DNA of 64,000 nt from CBDDKW01 sp965230425 (GTDB lineage Bacteria; Pseudomonadota; Gammaproteobacteria; UBA1113). The notes beneath the pieces are model-generated. The model was not told the origin of the DNA. It was given only the letters and a program-made list of their open reading frames with translations, and ran no database searches. Numbering within the stretch: position 1 is the stretch's first letter; every line of letters begins with the position of its first letter. The translations under genes were made by a program, and so were the position numbers. Below are positions 27,989 to 36,491 of the stretch, one piece after another. Where the stretch lies: positions 62,001 through 126,000 of the forward strand of contig CBDDKW010000019.1 in NCBI GenBank assembly GCA_965230425.1. The letters run 5' to 3'.

Positions 27989-28939
27989 TTACTCCTTTAA
28001 CCATTCAATAATTCTAAGGGCGTGATTGCCATTACGGGCGCCACAGGTGGCTTTAAATACACAAATATCATTGATAAATGCCTCTGCATAACGAGGATTA
28101 TCAATAGCGATAATATCGCCTACTTTTAGTTTAATTAAATCACTCAAGGTGATTTCAGTTTCTGAAATATTGCCAGTAACTTTTAGGCTGACATTATGCA
28201 TATTTTGCTCTAGTGCTTCTTTCCATAATTTATTTTCAGCTTCGTTGGTTGAATCATTGGTGGAGCTGTCAATTAAATGTCGAATCGGATCTAATATAGA
28301 GTAGGGTATGCATAGCATAAATTCGCTTTCAGTATCAGCAAAGTGCATTTTATAACGATTAATAATGAAGTTATCAGAGGGATTAGCAATATTAGCTAGG
28401 CTAAGCCGTGTGGTACTTCTGATGTAGTTAAACTCAATATCTTTAATAATTTGCCACGCGCCACTAAAGCAAGTATTCATTTCTTCTAGTGCAAGCTGAG
28501 CAATACGTAACTCAACTTTAGCAATTTCACGTTCAGTATTGGTGGGGTTACTGACACTACCACCAAAAAATAACTCTATCAATCGATGCACAAGGTCTGC
28601 ACTATATATAATAGCGGAAGTACCAATTAGAGGTTTCATCTGTACTAAGTGCATAATCATTGGTTGCGGAATGGAGTTAATGTATTCATCAAAGCTCACA
28701 ACGGTGGGCGGCTCAGCGCTAATGGTGATGTTATTGCAGAGTAGTTGGCTAAATTTGCGGTGCATTTCCGCACAAAATACGTCATTAATGGTTTCAAGGC
28801 GCTGTAAATTACCAAAATGACTGCTTGGTTTATTAGTGAAGTCATAGTCGACAGCTTCTGCGCTGTTGCCTGCTGTTGCATTATCTTTATCGAGTAAAGC
28901 ATCTACTTCATCATCTGAAAGTACGTCTGAAACACCCAT
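27989..28939 (-). CDS. fliM: Flagellar motor switch protein FliM
   Basis: FliM is the C-ring switch protein that binds phosphorylated CheY. The ATG at 28939 gives 316 residues beginning MGVSDVLSDDEVDALLDKD, which is the CheY-binding N-terminus. The frame is open to a TTG at 28999, but a sigma54 -12 element covers 28995-28999, so that codon cannot be in the message from this promoter. The middle domain follows, then a SpoA domain at the end (VSLKVTGNISETEITLSDLIKL). First gene of a roughly 10-kb operon. The CheY motif is kept although no che gene is present here. Confidence 0.94.
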   Translation of the reverse strand: MGVSDVLSDDEVDALLDKDNATAGNSAEAVDYDFTNKPSSHFGNLQRLETINDVFCAEMHRKFSQLLCNNITISAEPPTVVSFDEYINSIPQPMIMHLVQMKPLIGTSAIIYSADLVHRLIELFFGGSVSNPTNTEREIAKVELRIAQLALEEMNTCFSGAWQIIKDIEFNYIRSTTRLSLANIANPSDNFIINRYKMHFADTESEFMLCIPYSILDPIRHLIDSSTNDSTNEAENKLWKEALEQNMHNVSLKVTGNISETEITLSDLIKLKVGDIIAIDNPRYAEAFINDICVFKATCGARNGNHALRIIEWLKE

Positions 28940-28994
28940 GTTTTTAGTTTGTCTCCATACTGATTTATAAAAATCATCACCAGTAACCCCTGAG

Positions 28995-29010
28995 TGCAAC
29001 TACCATGCCA
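28995..29010 (-). promoter_or_regulatory. Sigma54 promoter of the fliM operon
   Basis: On the minus strand it reads TGGCATG-GTAG-TTGCA, one base from the TGGCACG-N4-TTGCA consensus, with GG-N10-GC spacing. Transcription would start near 28985, about 46 nt before the fliM ATG. It should drive fliM through to the DUF2802 gene. Confidence 0.8.
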
Positions 29011-29030
29011 AATGAAAAATTAGTCAGTTC

Positions 29031-29046
29031 TGGAATAAAAATTGCT
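29031..29046 (+). promoter_or_regulatory. Possible sigma54 promoter of flgA
   Basis: TGGAATA-AAAA-TTGCT has GG and GC exactly 10 nt apart but lacks the CACG part. It is about 200 nt before the flgA start and 20 nt from the divergent fliM promoter. Confidence 0.45.
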
Positions 29047-29245
29047 TCTTATTTAACTTTATTGTAATCATATACGTGTTTAAATTGACCGATTTACCTA
29101 TGATTTGCCGGATATATATACAGTTATCTATAGAAAGGTGCAAAATAGATGACGCAGATCAGAATTTTATATTGAATAAGCGCACTGTAAGAGAAAGTCT
29201 ATCGGTACAATACGTCAATAAATTGACGCAAAAGGAGAAAACACA

Positions 29246-29959
29246 GTGAAAAACATCTATAAAGTGCTCGGTTTTTTGACGCTCATGTTGTTTAGCAGCA
29301 TATCTATGGCAAATACAGCACAGTATGAAAATCTAGATGATATTAAACAGTCAGTTGAGAATTTTGTACGTAGTAAAGTCACTGTGAATAAAGGCGAGCA
29401 ATTAAAAGTAGAGGTCGGTCATTTGGATTCACGTTTACATCTTGCTCAATGCGAAATTCCTTTACAAGTGTTTGTACCTTCAGGACGCCGCACACTAAAA
29501 AGTCATACGGTGGGTGTTGCCTGTGCAGGTAAAAAGCCATGGCGAATTTTTGTACCTGTGCGCGTTGAGATTTATAAACAAGTTGTTGTCTCTGCACATC
29601 CCATATCAAAGGGCTCGCAATTACATGATGAAGATTTTAAATTGGAAAATATGAACGTCATGAAATTACGTCAAGGATTTTTCCAATCTAAAGACCAAGT
29701 GGCTGGGAAAGTATTAACGCGCTCAATCACCATGGGTACACCCATCACGCCGAAATTATTAACGGCGCCTACAGTCATTAAAAAAGGTGAAACTGTCGCT
29801 ATTGCTGTTGAACATGATGGTTTAAAAGTACAGATGAAGGGGCGAGCTATGAAAAGTGGTGGTAAGGGTGAGCATATTCCTGTGCGTAACTTATCATCAA
29901 AGCGCGTGATCGATGCCTTAGTCACAGGGCCAAGCATGGTGACAGTCTTGGTGAATTAA
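29246..29959 (+). CDS. flgA: Flagellar P-ring chaperone FlgA
   Basis: FlgA is a periplasmic chaperone for assembly of the FlgI P ring. The 237-residue precursor has a signal peptide (1-22, cleavage near SISMA-NT) and a C-terminal SAF domain from about residue 113 (VVVSAHPISKGSQLHDEDF ... GEHIPVRNLSSKRVIDALV). The start is GTG at 29246 with AAAGGAG 8 nt upstream. Divergent from fliM and followed by flgMN. Confidence 0.92.
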   Translation: MKNIYKVLGFLTLMLFSSISMANTAQYENLDDIKQSVENFVRSKVTVNKGEQLKVEVGHLDSRLHLAQCEIPLQVFVPSGRRTLKSHTVGVACAGKKPWRIFVPVRVEIYKQVVVSAHPISKGSQLHDEDFKLENMNVMKLRQGFFQSKDQVAGKVLTRSITMGTPITPKLLTAPTVIKKGETVAIAVEHDGLKVQMKGRAMKSGGKGEHIPVRNLSSKRVIDALVTGPSMVTVLVN

Positions 29960-29973
29960 TTGAATTATTTCGC

Positions 29974-30000
29974 TAAAGTTATTGTGGTAATGGCCGATAA
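29974..30000 (+). promoter_or_regulatory. Sigma28 promoter of flgMN
   Basis: TAAAGTTA, exactly 11 nt, then GCCGATAA, matching the FliA consensus TAAAGTTT-N11-GCCGATAA at 15 of 16 positions. It lies 54 nt before the flgM ATG and lets FliA raise its own inhibitor. Confidence 0.88.
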
Positions 30001-30054
30001 GATACATGAGTGGTGTAGAAGCATGGATGCAGAACACAAATGGAGGATAATTCC

Positions 30055-30342
30055 ATGATTAATGACATTAAGTTATCTCAGATCCGGCAGGTTCAGAATC
30101 AGATAGCAGAAAAGTCTAAGAATCAAGTAGTTAGTGGGTCTCAAACTAATGAAGATAGCGATACCATTGAATTTTCTGCGAACGGTAAAATGTTCCAGCA
30201 GCTAGTAGATAGTGCACCACCTGCGGCCGATCCAGAACGTATGGCGGCTTTGCAATTAGCCATTGCCAATGGCGAGTATCAGGTGGATTACGATAAATTA
30301 GCTGATGTATTATTAAATGATGCGTCATTGCTTGATGAATGA
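30055..30342 (+). CDS. flgM: Anti-sigma28 factor FlgM
   Basis: FlgM holds FliA inactive until it is exported through the finished hook. The 95-residue product begins MINDIKLSQIRQVQNQIAEK and has the family C-terminus with DTIEFSANGKMFQQLV and AADPERMAALQLAIANGEYQVDYDKLADVLL. GGAGGA 7 nt before 30055 fixes the start; the in-frame ATG at 30040 overlaps that ribosome site. Followed by flgN. Confidence 0.92.
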   Translation: MINDIKLSQIRQVQNQIAEKSKNQVVSGSQTNEDSDTIEFSANGKMFQQLVDSAPPAADPERMAALQLAIANGEYQVDYDKLADVLLNDASLLDE

Positions 30343-30396
30343 GTGCTGTGGTTAAAGCTAGGGTATATAATACACAAACAATAGGATAAAACACAT

Positions 30397-30879
30397 ATGG
30401 ATGTTGCGAACCAATTAAGTCAATTATTATCCCAATACTTGCATCAATCGCAGCAATTATGCGAGTTGCTTGAGCGTGAAAATGAGGCCCTCAGTGACGA
30501 TGATGCGGAGCAGATCCAAGCCACAGCCGAGGAAAAGCAAGTCTTATTAGATGAATTCGCTAAGAGTGATAAACGCTTGATGGCTATTTTGGCAAATGCT
30601 GGTGTTAGCCAAGAGCCACAGGTGATGGAAAAACTACTTGCTCAGTGCCCTGCGGACCAACAGCAACAACTCACCCAACTTTGGCAAGATTTATCACCTA
30701 CCTTAGAAAAATGCCGCAGCCAAAACATTATTAATGGTACCATCATCGCTTCGCGCTTAAATGGCATACGCCGGACCATAGATATCGTCCGTAATGGCGG
30801 TGAAGCAGGTACGGTAAGTTATGATGCCAGCGGCGCTGTAGTCACCGGCAAAGGTTCAAGAACAGATACCATAATCTAG
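30397..30879 (+). CDS. flgN: Flagellar chaperone FlgN
   Basis: FlgN protects the hook-filament junction proteins FlgK and FlgL before export. The 160-residue helical protein shows the family layout: SQYLHQSQQLCELLERENEAL, then QIQATAEEKQVLLDEF near the N-terminus, and NGTIIASRLNGIRRTIDIVR near the C-terminus. AGGAT lies about 10 nt before the ATG. Its clients flgK and flgL are not in this window. Confidence 0.9.
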   Translation: MDVANQLSQLLSQYLHQSQQLCELLERENEALSDDDAEQIQATAEEKQVLLDEFAKSDKRLMAILANAGVSQEPQVMEKLLAQCPADQQQQLTQLWQDLSPTLEKCRSQNIINGTIIASRLNGIRRTIDIVRNGGEAGTVSYDASGAVVTGKGSRTDTII

Positions 30880-30891
30880 CTATTTAGCTGC

Positions 30892-30916
30892 AAAATTGCG
30901 TATTTTCACGCATTTT
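30892..30916 (+). terminator. Rho-independent terminator after flgN
   Basis: A stem AAAATTGCGT / ACGCATTTT with one bulged T and a 6-nt loop begins 13 nt after the flgN stop and ends in a T-run. It separates flgMN from the tandem array. Confidence 0.6.
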
Positions 30917-30941
30917 AATTGCAATTTCACTTTTTACTTCC

Positions 30942-31235
30942 GTCACGAAATCTACAATTGTAGATATTGTGACGCGAGAAAGCCTTGATTTTCCCGTCAC
31001 GAAATCTACAATTGCAGATATTGTGACGCGAAAAAGCCTTGATTTTCCCGTCACGAAATCTACAATTGCAGATATTGTGACGCGAGAAAGCCTTGATTTT
31101 TCCGTCACGAAATCTACAATTGCAAGTATTGTGACGCGAGAAAGCCTTGATTTTCCCGTCACGAAATCTACAATTGCAAGTATTGTGACGCGAGAAAGCC
31201 TTGATTTTTCTGTCACCAGATCCATGTATGTGGAC
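30942..31235. repeat. Tandem array of 54-bp units, each with a 32-bp palindrome
   Basis: Units start at 30942, 30996, 31050, 31104, 31158 and (degenerate) 31212, exactly 54 bp apart. Each holds an imperfect palindrome GTCAC-4 nt-TCTACAATTG(T/C)A(G/A)(A/G)-4 nt-GTGAC, followed by a conserved 22-nt linker GCGAGAAAGCCTTGATTTT(C/T)CC. The first unit has the perfect 14-bp core TCTACAATTGTAGA; copies 2-3 carry GCAGA and copies 4-5 GCAAG. Because 54 is a multiple of 3, all frames stay open across the array, producing false ORFs on both strands. The linkers are conserved, so this is not a CRISPR. It sits in the leader of the ATPase gene at 31271. Confidence 0.9.
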
Positions 31236-31270
31236 AATACTTATTATTATGAAGAAAATTTGGGTATAAA

Positions 31271-32707
31271 ATGAACATAATGCCATTTATTGGGCGTCAG
31301 CGAGAGTTAAAAGAGCTACAGCTTTTTTTGAAGAAAAAGGTTGCTAGCTTTTTAGTAATGCGAGGTAGACGGCGTATTGGCAAGAGCCGTTTGATAGAAG
31401 AATTTGCTAAACCATATACCTTGTATAAAATCACAGGGTTGGCACCACGAGAAGGGATAACAGCGCAGCACCAACGTGATCATTTTGCCCGCACTCTTAG
31501 CATGATGAGTGATTTGCCAGAAGTACACACGGATGACTGGTTTAAATTATTTGTACTATTGGCACAAGCGGTTAAAACAGGTCGAGCCATCGTCTTACTT
31601 GATGAAATTTCATGGATGGCGATGGGAGACCCTGATTTTCTCGGCAAACTGAAGACGGCGTGGGATGATTATTTTAAACAAAATCCAAAGCTGATTTTTA
31701 TTATCTGTGGTTCGGTTTCCTCATGGATAGATGACAATATACTTTCAAGCTCTGGGTTTGTGGGCCGTATTTCTCTACCAATGACCTTAAAAGAATTGCC
31801 ACTACATGATAGTAATAGCTTATTAACAACATTGGGTATACAGGCAAGCGTCTATGAACGCTTCAAGATTCTATCTATTACTGGCGGAGTGCCCAGATAT
31901 ATAGAGGAATTTAACCCAAGTCAATCGGCAGAGGAAAATATAAAACGTCTATGTTTTACAGAGAATGGCGTATTGTTTAATGAATTTGACAGCATTTTTG
32001 CTGATTTATTTGGTAGCCATAGTGTTATCTATGAAGAAATAGTATTACTGTTAGTTAATCAGACACTTACTTTTAATGATATTTGTGAGAAATTACAAAA
32101 GCAGAAGAGTGGTCATGTGAGTAAGATGTTGAATGATTTAACAAGTGCAGGTTTTATTGCTCGAGATTACACGTGGCATGTGAAAACATCTAAAGAGTCA
32201 AACCTAAGTGTCTATAGACTAAGCGATAATTATTTACGTTTTTATCTAAAGTATATTAAAAAGTACAAAACTCGCATTGAAAGAGGTCATTTTGAGGATG
32301 TTGCCTTATCCAGTCTGCCTGGTTGGAGCAGTATAGTTGGGTTACAGTTTGAAAACCTTGTATTAAGTAATCGCCACTTAATTATTGATGCGCTTGGTAT
32401 CAACCGTAATGATATTTTAATCGATAATCCTTATTTCCAAACAAAAACTACGCGTACGCAGGGCTGCCAGATTGATTACCTTATTCAAACCAGATTCAAT
32501 ACTTTATATGCCTGCGAAATTAAATTCTCCCGCCATCCTATTAAAAGTAGTGTCGTAGAAGAGATGCGAAGTAAACTAGCCAAGTTAGTACTACCGAGAG
32601 GCTATAGTTGCATCCCGGTGTTGATCCACGTTAACGGGGTTGATGAAACGGTAGAAGACGCCGATTACTTTGCCAAGATCATCGATTTCACCGAATTCTT
32701 GGCGTAG
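31271..32707 (+). CDS. AAA-type ATPase (ATPase_2/DUF234-like) with PD-(D/E)XK-like C-terminus
   Basis: The 478-residue protein starts FIGRQRELKELQLFL, the usual entry to this STAND-related family. It has a Walker A GRRRIGKSR with Lys38 and a Walker B IVLLDEISWM with Asp111-Glu112, then ICGSVSSWI as sensor 1. A winged helix follows (about 260-310, FNDICEKLQKQKSGHVSKML). The C-terminal DUF234-like domain contains IDYLIQ...YACEIKFSR, giving Asp402, Glu416 and Lys418 spaced as in PD-(D/E)XK nucleases. Such genes occur scattered in bacteria and archaea with unknown roles. The 5' leader is the palindromic array. Its end overlaps the convergent gene by 20 nt. It belongs to the accessory insertion, not to the flagellar system. 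Confidence 0.8.
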   Translation: MNIMPFIGRQRELKELQLFLKKKVASFLVMRGRRRIGKSRLIEEFAKPYTLYKITGLAPREGITAQHQRDHFARTLSMMSDLPEVHTDDWFKLFVLLAQAVKTGRAIVLLDEISWMAMGDPDFLGKLKTAWDDYFKQNPKLIFIICGSVSSWIDDNILSSSGFVGRISLPMTLKELPLHDSNSLLTTLGIQASVYERFKILSITGGVPRYIEEFNPSQSAEENIKRLCFTENGVLFNEFDSIFADLFGSHSVIYEEIVLLLVNQTLTFNDICEKLQKQKSGHVSKMLNDLTSAGFIARDYTWHVKTSKESNLSVYRLSDNYLRFYLKYIKKYKTRIERGHFEDVALSSLPGWSSIVGLQFENLVLSNRHLIIDALGINRNDILIDNPYFQTKTTRTQGCQIDYLIQTRFNTLYACEIKFSRHPIKSSVVEEMRSKLAKLVLPRGYSCIPVLIHVNGVDETVEDADYFAKIIDFTEFLA

Positions 32708-35700
32708 AAGGTTTTACAGATGCACTTTCTGCATGGGATTTACCGCCAGTGACGCGTGCAAAGAAACCTGAATCTGCTGAGCCTGCTGCTGGGTCGGCTT
32801 TGTTAACCACAACTGAACTACACTGAGCTGCTTGGGCTTCAGCTACTACAGGATTAGAGTCAGTCACAGCTTGAGTATTGTCAGATGCAGTTTCAGTACT
32901 CGATTGCGCAACAGCAGATTCGGAAGCATCAGTTAGCTCTGATGTTTGTTCTAGTTCTGTTTTTAACGTTGTGATATGTTTTTCTAGTTCGAGTACTTGT
33001 ATTAACTCATGCTCACCAAGTTTGTTAAGTGCCTGCTTGAGTGTTTCAAAGCATTCTATTGTGAATTCAATATGAAGACGGTTTAATTCTGCAAGTTGAT
33101 GTTCTCCAGCGATATTACTAATTATCTTTTTGAATGCTAGAATTTGTTGAACTAGTGCCTGCCAACCGATTGTATGCTTCTTCTTAAGACCTGGGGCGTG
33201 TATCACAACTTGCGTACTATTAAAAGATGCCATATATATATCTAAAGTACATGGCGAAGATTGCGCAATACCATCGAGTTGTACAGGTTGCTCTTTGATG
33301 TTTTGTACAATGTTATTTAATCTGCTAGTTTCTTGCCGAGATACTTCGAGTGCTTTGTTTGCATCATCAACGGCGTTTTGTAAGCTTGGTAGTAACTTCG
33401 CATATTGAGCGCGTGTTTCGTAGTCAGGCTTCAAATCTCCCCATCTATTCCTTTTAAAGCTTTTATATTTTGCCTCATTGATTTTACTATTGGCGTGAGT
33501 AACTGCTGCTTTTTTATTAGTTAAATCTTGTTGCAGTGCAGTATTTGTAGTTTTTTGCTTTTCAATAATGACCTTTAGATAATTATTTAGCAGACCAACT
33601 AATGGTGCTTGAAAGGTATTATACAGCTTAATAATGTCATAAACATAACGCCACGCCTCTTTTGACTCTTGGTGGTGTCCGAGTTGTAATGCCAGTATGA
33701 GTTTGAGATAAGCTTGAATATAGGTAAACTTGTTTGCATTGACACCCCACGGTACGTTAAAAAATCCCAAGTCTACTACTTGACCGATTTTGTTGTCATA
33801 ACTTTGACGAAACCCTTTAATTTCACCCCATTTTAACATCTCATTTGAACTTATTTTTTTAGATAGCTCTACTTCAAAATCATACATTTCTCGCAGTTGA
33901 GGAGAAATTTCTTTAGGCCATGAGGTGCTTTTATCTAGACAGAATTGGCGGCTAAATAAATCACCTAGAGCAACTTTAGCTGCGTTAGAGAATCGTAGAT
34001 GATAGGTCGGTGTATTCCATATACTCATAAAAACATTGCAGCCACCTTGTTTGACAGGGAGAGGGAGTTCACTGCAAATATTCTTGATCTTTTCGTAGTG
34101 GTATTCCTTAGGTAGCCAATACAGTTTATCTATAAGAGAGGGTAGTAATTTGGTATGAAGAGTATCAGCGGGGTGCTTCGGATCTGATTTACTGCTGCTA
34201 TGTAGTTTCTCTGCCAAGGATTGTAACTGAGTGAGTGTGAATTCATTGTCTGGATTAAGCATTTTATTTAGCGCGTTGAATTCGGTACTAGACATCTCGT
34301 CAGGGCGTGACGTTAATGCATGAAATTGGCGCATGGGCAACTTGTTTTTATGCAATAAATCCATTATTAATGAATAGCGTATGAGGGTGGTACAAGCGTG
34401 ATATATATGATCATAATAAGCATTAAACTCATCTAAATCCATGCTTGGGTTTGGTTGTAGCTCTTGCGCTAAGCGCGTAAAAATATTTATCCAGAAATAC
34501 TCACTTTTTTGTGTTGTCTGTGTGTTTACGGCATCGAATGCTTTGCTGTACATATCAGCGGGTGGCGTTGTGATCCCGAATACAGGATTTAAAAAAGGAT
34601 TATGCGTATCTGATTGATTATGCTGCCCTGTTTGACGACTACTTTCAGAGATTAGACTGATGACGTCAGTGAATGCTTGCGTAGGAAATCTATGGCTCTC
34701 ACCTGCTAAATAATCTCTGAGTCTTGTTAAACCCTTGGTGATAAGGGGCATAGCATCAAGGTCAGGTTTGCTAATTTTATCTAATGCTGGGTTGGTAAGC
34801 TCAGTAATGTTATGCCCAAATTGCCTATGTGCGCTCACTAGCTCTAGCCAAAACTGTTCATCTGTTGTATGCTTCTCCTTGTCGATAAGCGACAGCTCAT
34901 TCATCATTGGATTGAATAAAACAATGTCTGTGAGTACACGCTGTATGCGAGCTTGTTCCTCCTCCTTCTTTGGCTGTGTGAATGAGAGGCTTGCTAGGTT
35001 GGCCTGCCGTGGATCATAATGTTTACAACTGAATAACTGACTAAATTCCCCAACTGTATCGTAGTCATCATATTGTCGAAAACAAAGTTCACCGGTAAAT
35101 GCAATATGACAACGATGGCTGACTTTTAATAAATCAGCAAACATATCGATAAATTGTCGAGTGATGGTGGTGTTATGAAAATATAGAGTTTTCTTATTAT
35201 TGGAAGGGTCTTCGCGTTCTCTCAGTTCAGCAAAGAAATTTTCAACAGTAGTGTGGTCATATAAGCAATCACGAAATAGAAAAGCATGGGGTCCGTTTTT
35301 ACTGAATAGAAACTTGGTATCAGGAATCTCACTAGGTTGAGTACGAGTAAAGTCAGCATAGCTAAAATCACAGACATGATTTTTCCAGTATGAAGCTTGA
35401 TCTTGTTGCATCATAGTTGTAGTGGAGCTTGTTGATAGAGTATTGCTTTGTCCTTCGGCCTTCGCTTCTGCAGTATTCGAATTCCTTAATTTTTGTAGTA
35501 ACATATTTTGGTTTTCTGTAACCCAGCGATAAAATTTGATCAGAAATGTGGGGTCACAAGAAAAGTTAACAATTCCTGTTGAATATCGAGTGTCGTAAGT
35601 GTCAGTCAGTGTTGTGCCAGCTTCGGCAAGATTGTCAAGGTGCGTCAAGCTCATTAGCGCGACGATCGGAGCCCAGTGATATTTTATAAAATATCTATAA

Positions 35701-35972
35701 GAATGGTTTTTGGGAGGGAAATCGTCACTATACATGTTTCTACGTTTGCTAACGAATGCAGTTAAAAATTCAGGTATCTGAGTAATGTGAAGGTGTTCAG
35801 TTGTATTGTCGTTTGAGGATATGGGCGTATCCTCAAACGTTTCAAGCAATTGATAAGGTGTCGCGTCAAAGATTTTCAAACCATACGTAACTACACTAGA
35901 GACCTTTCTACCTAATATCTGGGCGAGTGCTGTTGGATCTAATGTGATTGTTTTCGTGTTTTTGGGTTTCAT
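32688..35972 (-). CDS. Large effector-like protein, paralogue of the U-box protein at 36492; no U-box
   Basis: No known family is recognised. The N-terminal half is clearly paralogous to the neighbouring 1327-aa protein: both share DATxxQLxETFExTPI, CxFSxxDFTxxxP, LFSKxGPxxFLF, DPSNNKKTLYFHNT or its counterpart, and VSHRCHIxFTG. A coiled-coil segment lies at about 820-900, and the C-terminus is Ser/Ala/Thr-rich (about 1015-1094). No signal peptide or membrane helix. The frame is open to an ATG at 36020, but the leader before the ATG at 35972 (AAGGTCATTAAGAACG) matches that of the paralogue, so 35972 (1094 aa) is preferred. Size, composition and pairing suggest a secreted host-directed protein; this is inference. 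Confidence 0.65.
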   Translation of the reverse strand: MKPKNTKTITLDPTALAQILGRKVSSVVTYGLKIFDATPYQLLETFEDTPISSNDNTTEHLHITQIPEFLTAFVSKRRNMYSDDFPPKNHSYRYFIKYHWAPIVALMSLTHLDNLAEAGTTLTDTYDTRYSTGIVNFSCDPTFLIKFYRWVTENQNMLLQKLRNSNTAEAKAEGQSNTLSTSSTTTMMQQDQASYWKNHVCDFSYADFTRTQPSEIPDTKFLFSKNGPHAFLFRDCLYDHTTVENFFAELREREDPSNNKKTLYFHNTTITRQFIDMFADLLKVSHRCHIAFTGELCFRQYDDYDTVGEFSQLFSCKHYDPRQANLASLSFTQPKKEEEQARIQRVLTDIVLFNPMMNELSLIDKEKHTTDEQFWLELVSAHRQFGHNITELTNPALDKISKPDLDAMPLITKGLTRLRDYLAGESHRFPTQAFTDVISLISESSRQTGQHNQSDTHNPFLNPVFGITTPPADMYSKAFDAVNTQTTQKSEYFWINIFTRLAQELQPNPSMDLDEFNAYYDHIYHACTTLIRYSLIMDLLHKNKLPMRQFHALTSRPDEMSSTEFNALNKMLNPDNEFTLTQLQSLAEKLHSSSKSDPKHPADTLHTKLLPSLIDKLYWLPKEYHYEKIKNICSELPLPVKQGGCNVFMSIWNTPTYHLRFSNAAKVALGDLFSRQFCLDKSTSWPKEISPQLREMYDFEVELSKKISSNEMLKWGEIKGFRQSYDNKIGQVVDLGFFNVPWGVNANKFTYIQAYLKLILALQLGHHQESKEAWRYVYDIIKLYNTFQAPLVGLLNNYLKVIIEKQKTTNTALQQDLTNKKAAVTHANSKINEAKYKSFKRNRWGDLKPDYETRAQYAKLLPSLQNAVDDANKALEVSRQETSRLNNIVQNIKEQPVQLDGIAQSSPCTLDIYMASFNSTQVVIHAPGLKKKHTIGWQALVQQILAFKKIISNIAGEHQLAELNRLHIEFTIECFETLKQALNKLGEHELIQVLELEKHITTLKTELEQTSELTDASESAVAQSSTETASDNTQAVTDSNPVVAEAQAAQCSSVVVNKADPAAGSADSGFFARVTGGKSHAESASVKPSTPRIR

Positions 35973-36020
35973 CGTTCTTAATGACCTTTTGAATTTTTTT
36001 TGATTGACTGGTTGCTTCAT

Positions 36021-36491
36021 GCTTGAGCATATTGAAGCCTGATCCCTAGGTTATTCAGCGTTTAGTTGTAATTTTGTGTTAGCTGTTGCCTTAAGCGCGT
36101 TACTATACAGTACATACCTTAAGAGATCATTAAGAGATTAATTAGAAATTATTTGTTTCCAAATATATTATTGCTCTTCGAGCTTAGTGAGAAACCCTCT
36201 GGTAGGTTAGTTAACAACAACACGTTGTTGTCATCAACTATGCCGAAAAATGCTGTCATCCAGAGTGCGAAGCACGCAGGATCTCTTGCAGTATGACTAC
36301 TGAGTAACAGCATCATTGAAGTTGACTAAACCATTGGGAGATTTCTCGCATTGCTCGAAATGATGGCAGCGATTCAGTTCCTCACTGTGCTCGAGATGGC
36401 AACACTGCTTTAGATACTTTTTAACATAGTTGATGACGGTATTTTTTCTAGTAATCATATAGTGAACAGCGTAGTTTCTTAGTCACTCATG
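36021..36491. other. Spacer between the two giant paralogues with MITE-like element
   Basis: No gene is seen. It holds a full-length palindromic element at 36254-36368 (left TGTCATCCAGAGTGCGAAGC, right CATTGCTCGAAATGA), a further right-half fragment near 36380-36402, and a diverged half near 36180-36232. The part from about 36130 to 36260 is similar to 40545-40650 upstream of the second paralogue. Confidence 0.6.
36254..36368 (+). repeat. MITE-like palindromic element, copy E
   Basis: Near full-length copy with the middle GACTACTGAGTAACAGCATC and right inverted end GGGAGATTTCTCGCATTGCT. It matches the copy at 40641 more closely than those at 3.3 kb, consistent with joint duplication with the flanking gene. 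Confidence 0.7.

Noticed and set aside
28937..28999. fliM start at TTG 28999
   Set aside because: The codon lies within the -12 element of the sigma54 promoter, and the family N-terminus begins at the ATG at 28939.
30942..31235. CRISPR array
   Set aside because: The sequence between the palindromes is conserved in every unit and only 22 nt long, so there are no unique spacers, and no cas genes are nearby.
30884..31286. Three overlapping repeat-protein ORFs (about 100-119 aa) on both strands
   Set aside because: They arise because the 54-bp unit is a multiple of three and has no stop in several frames; none has a ribosome site or family match.
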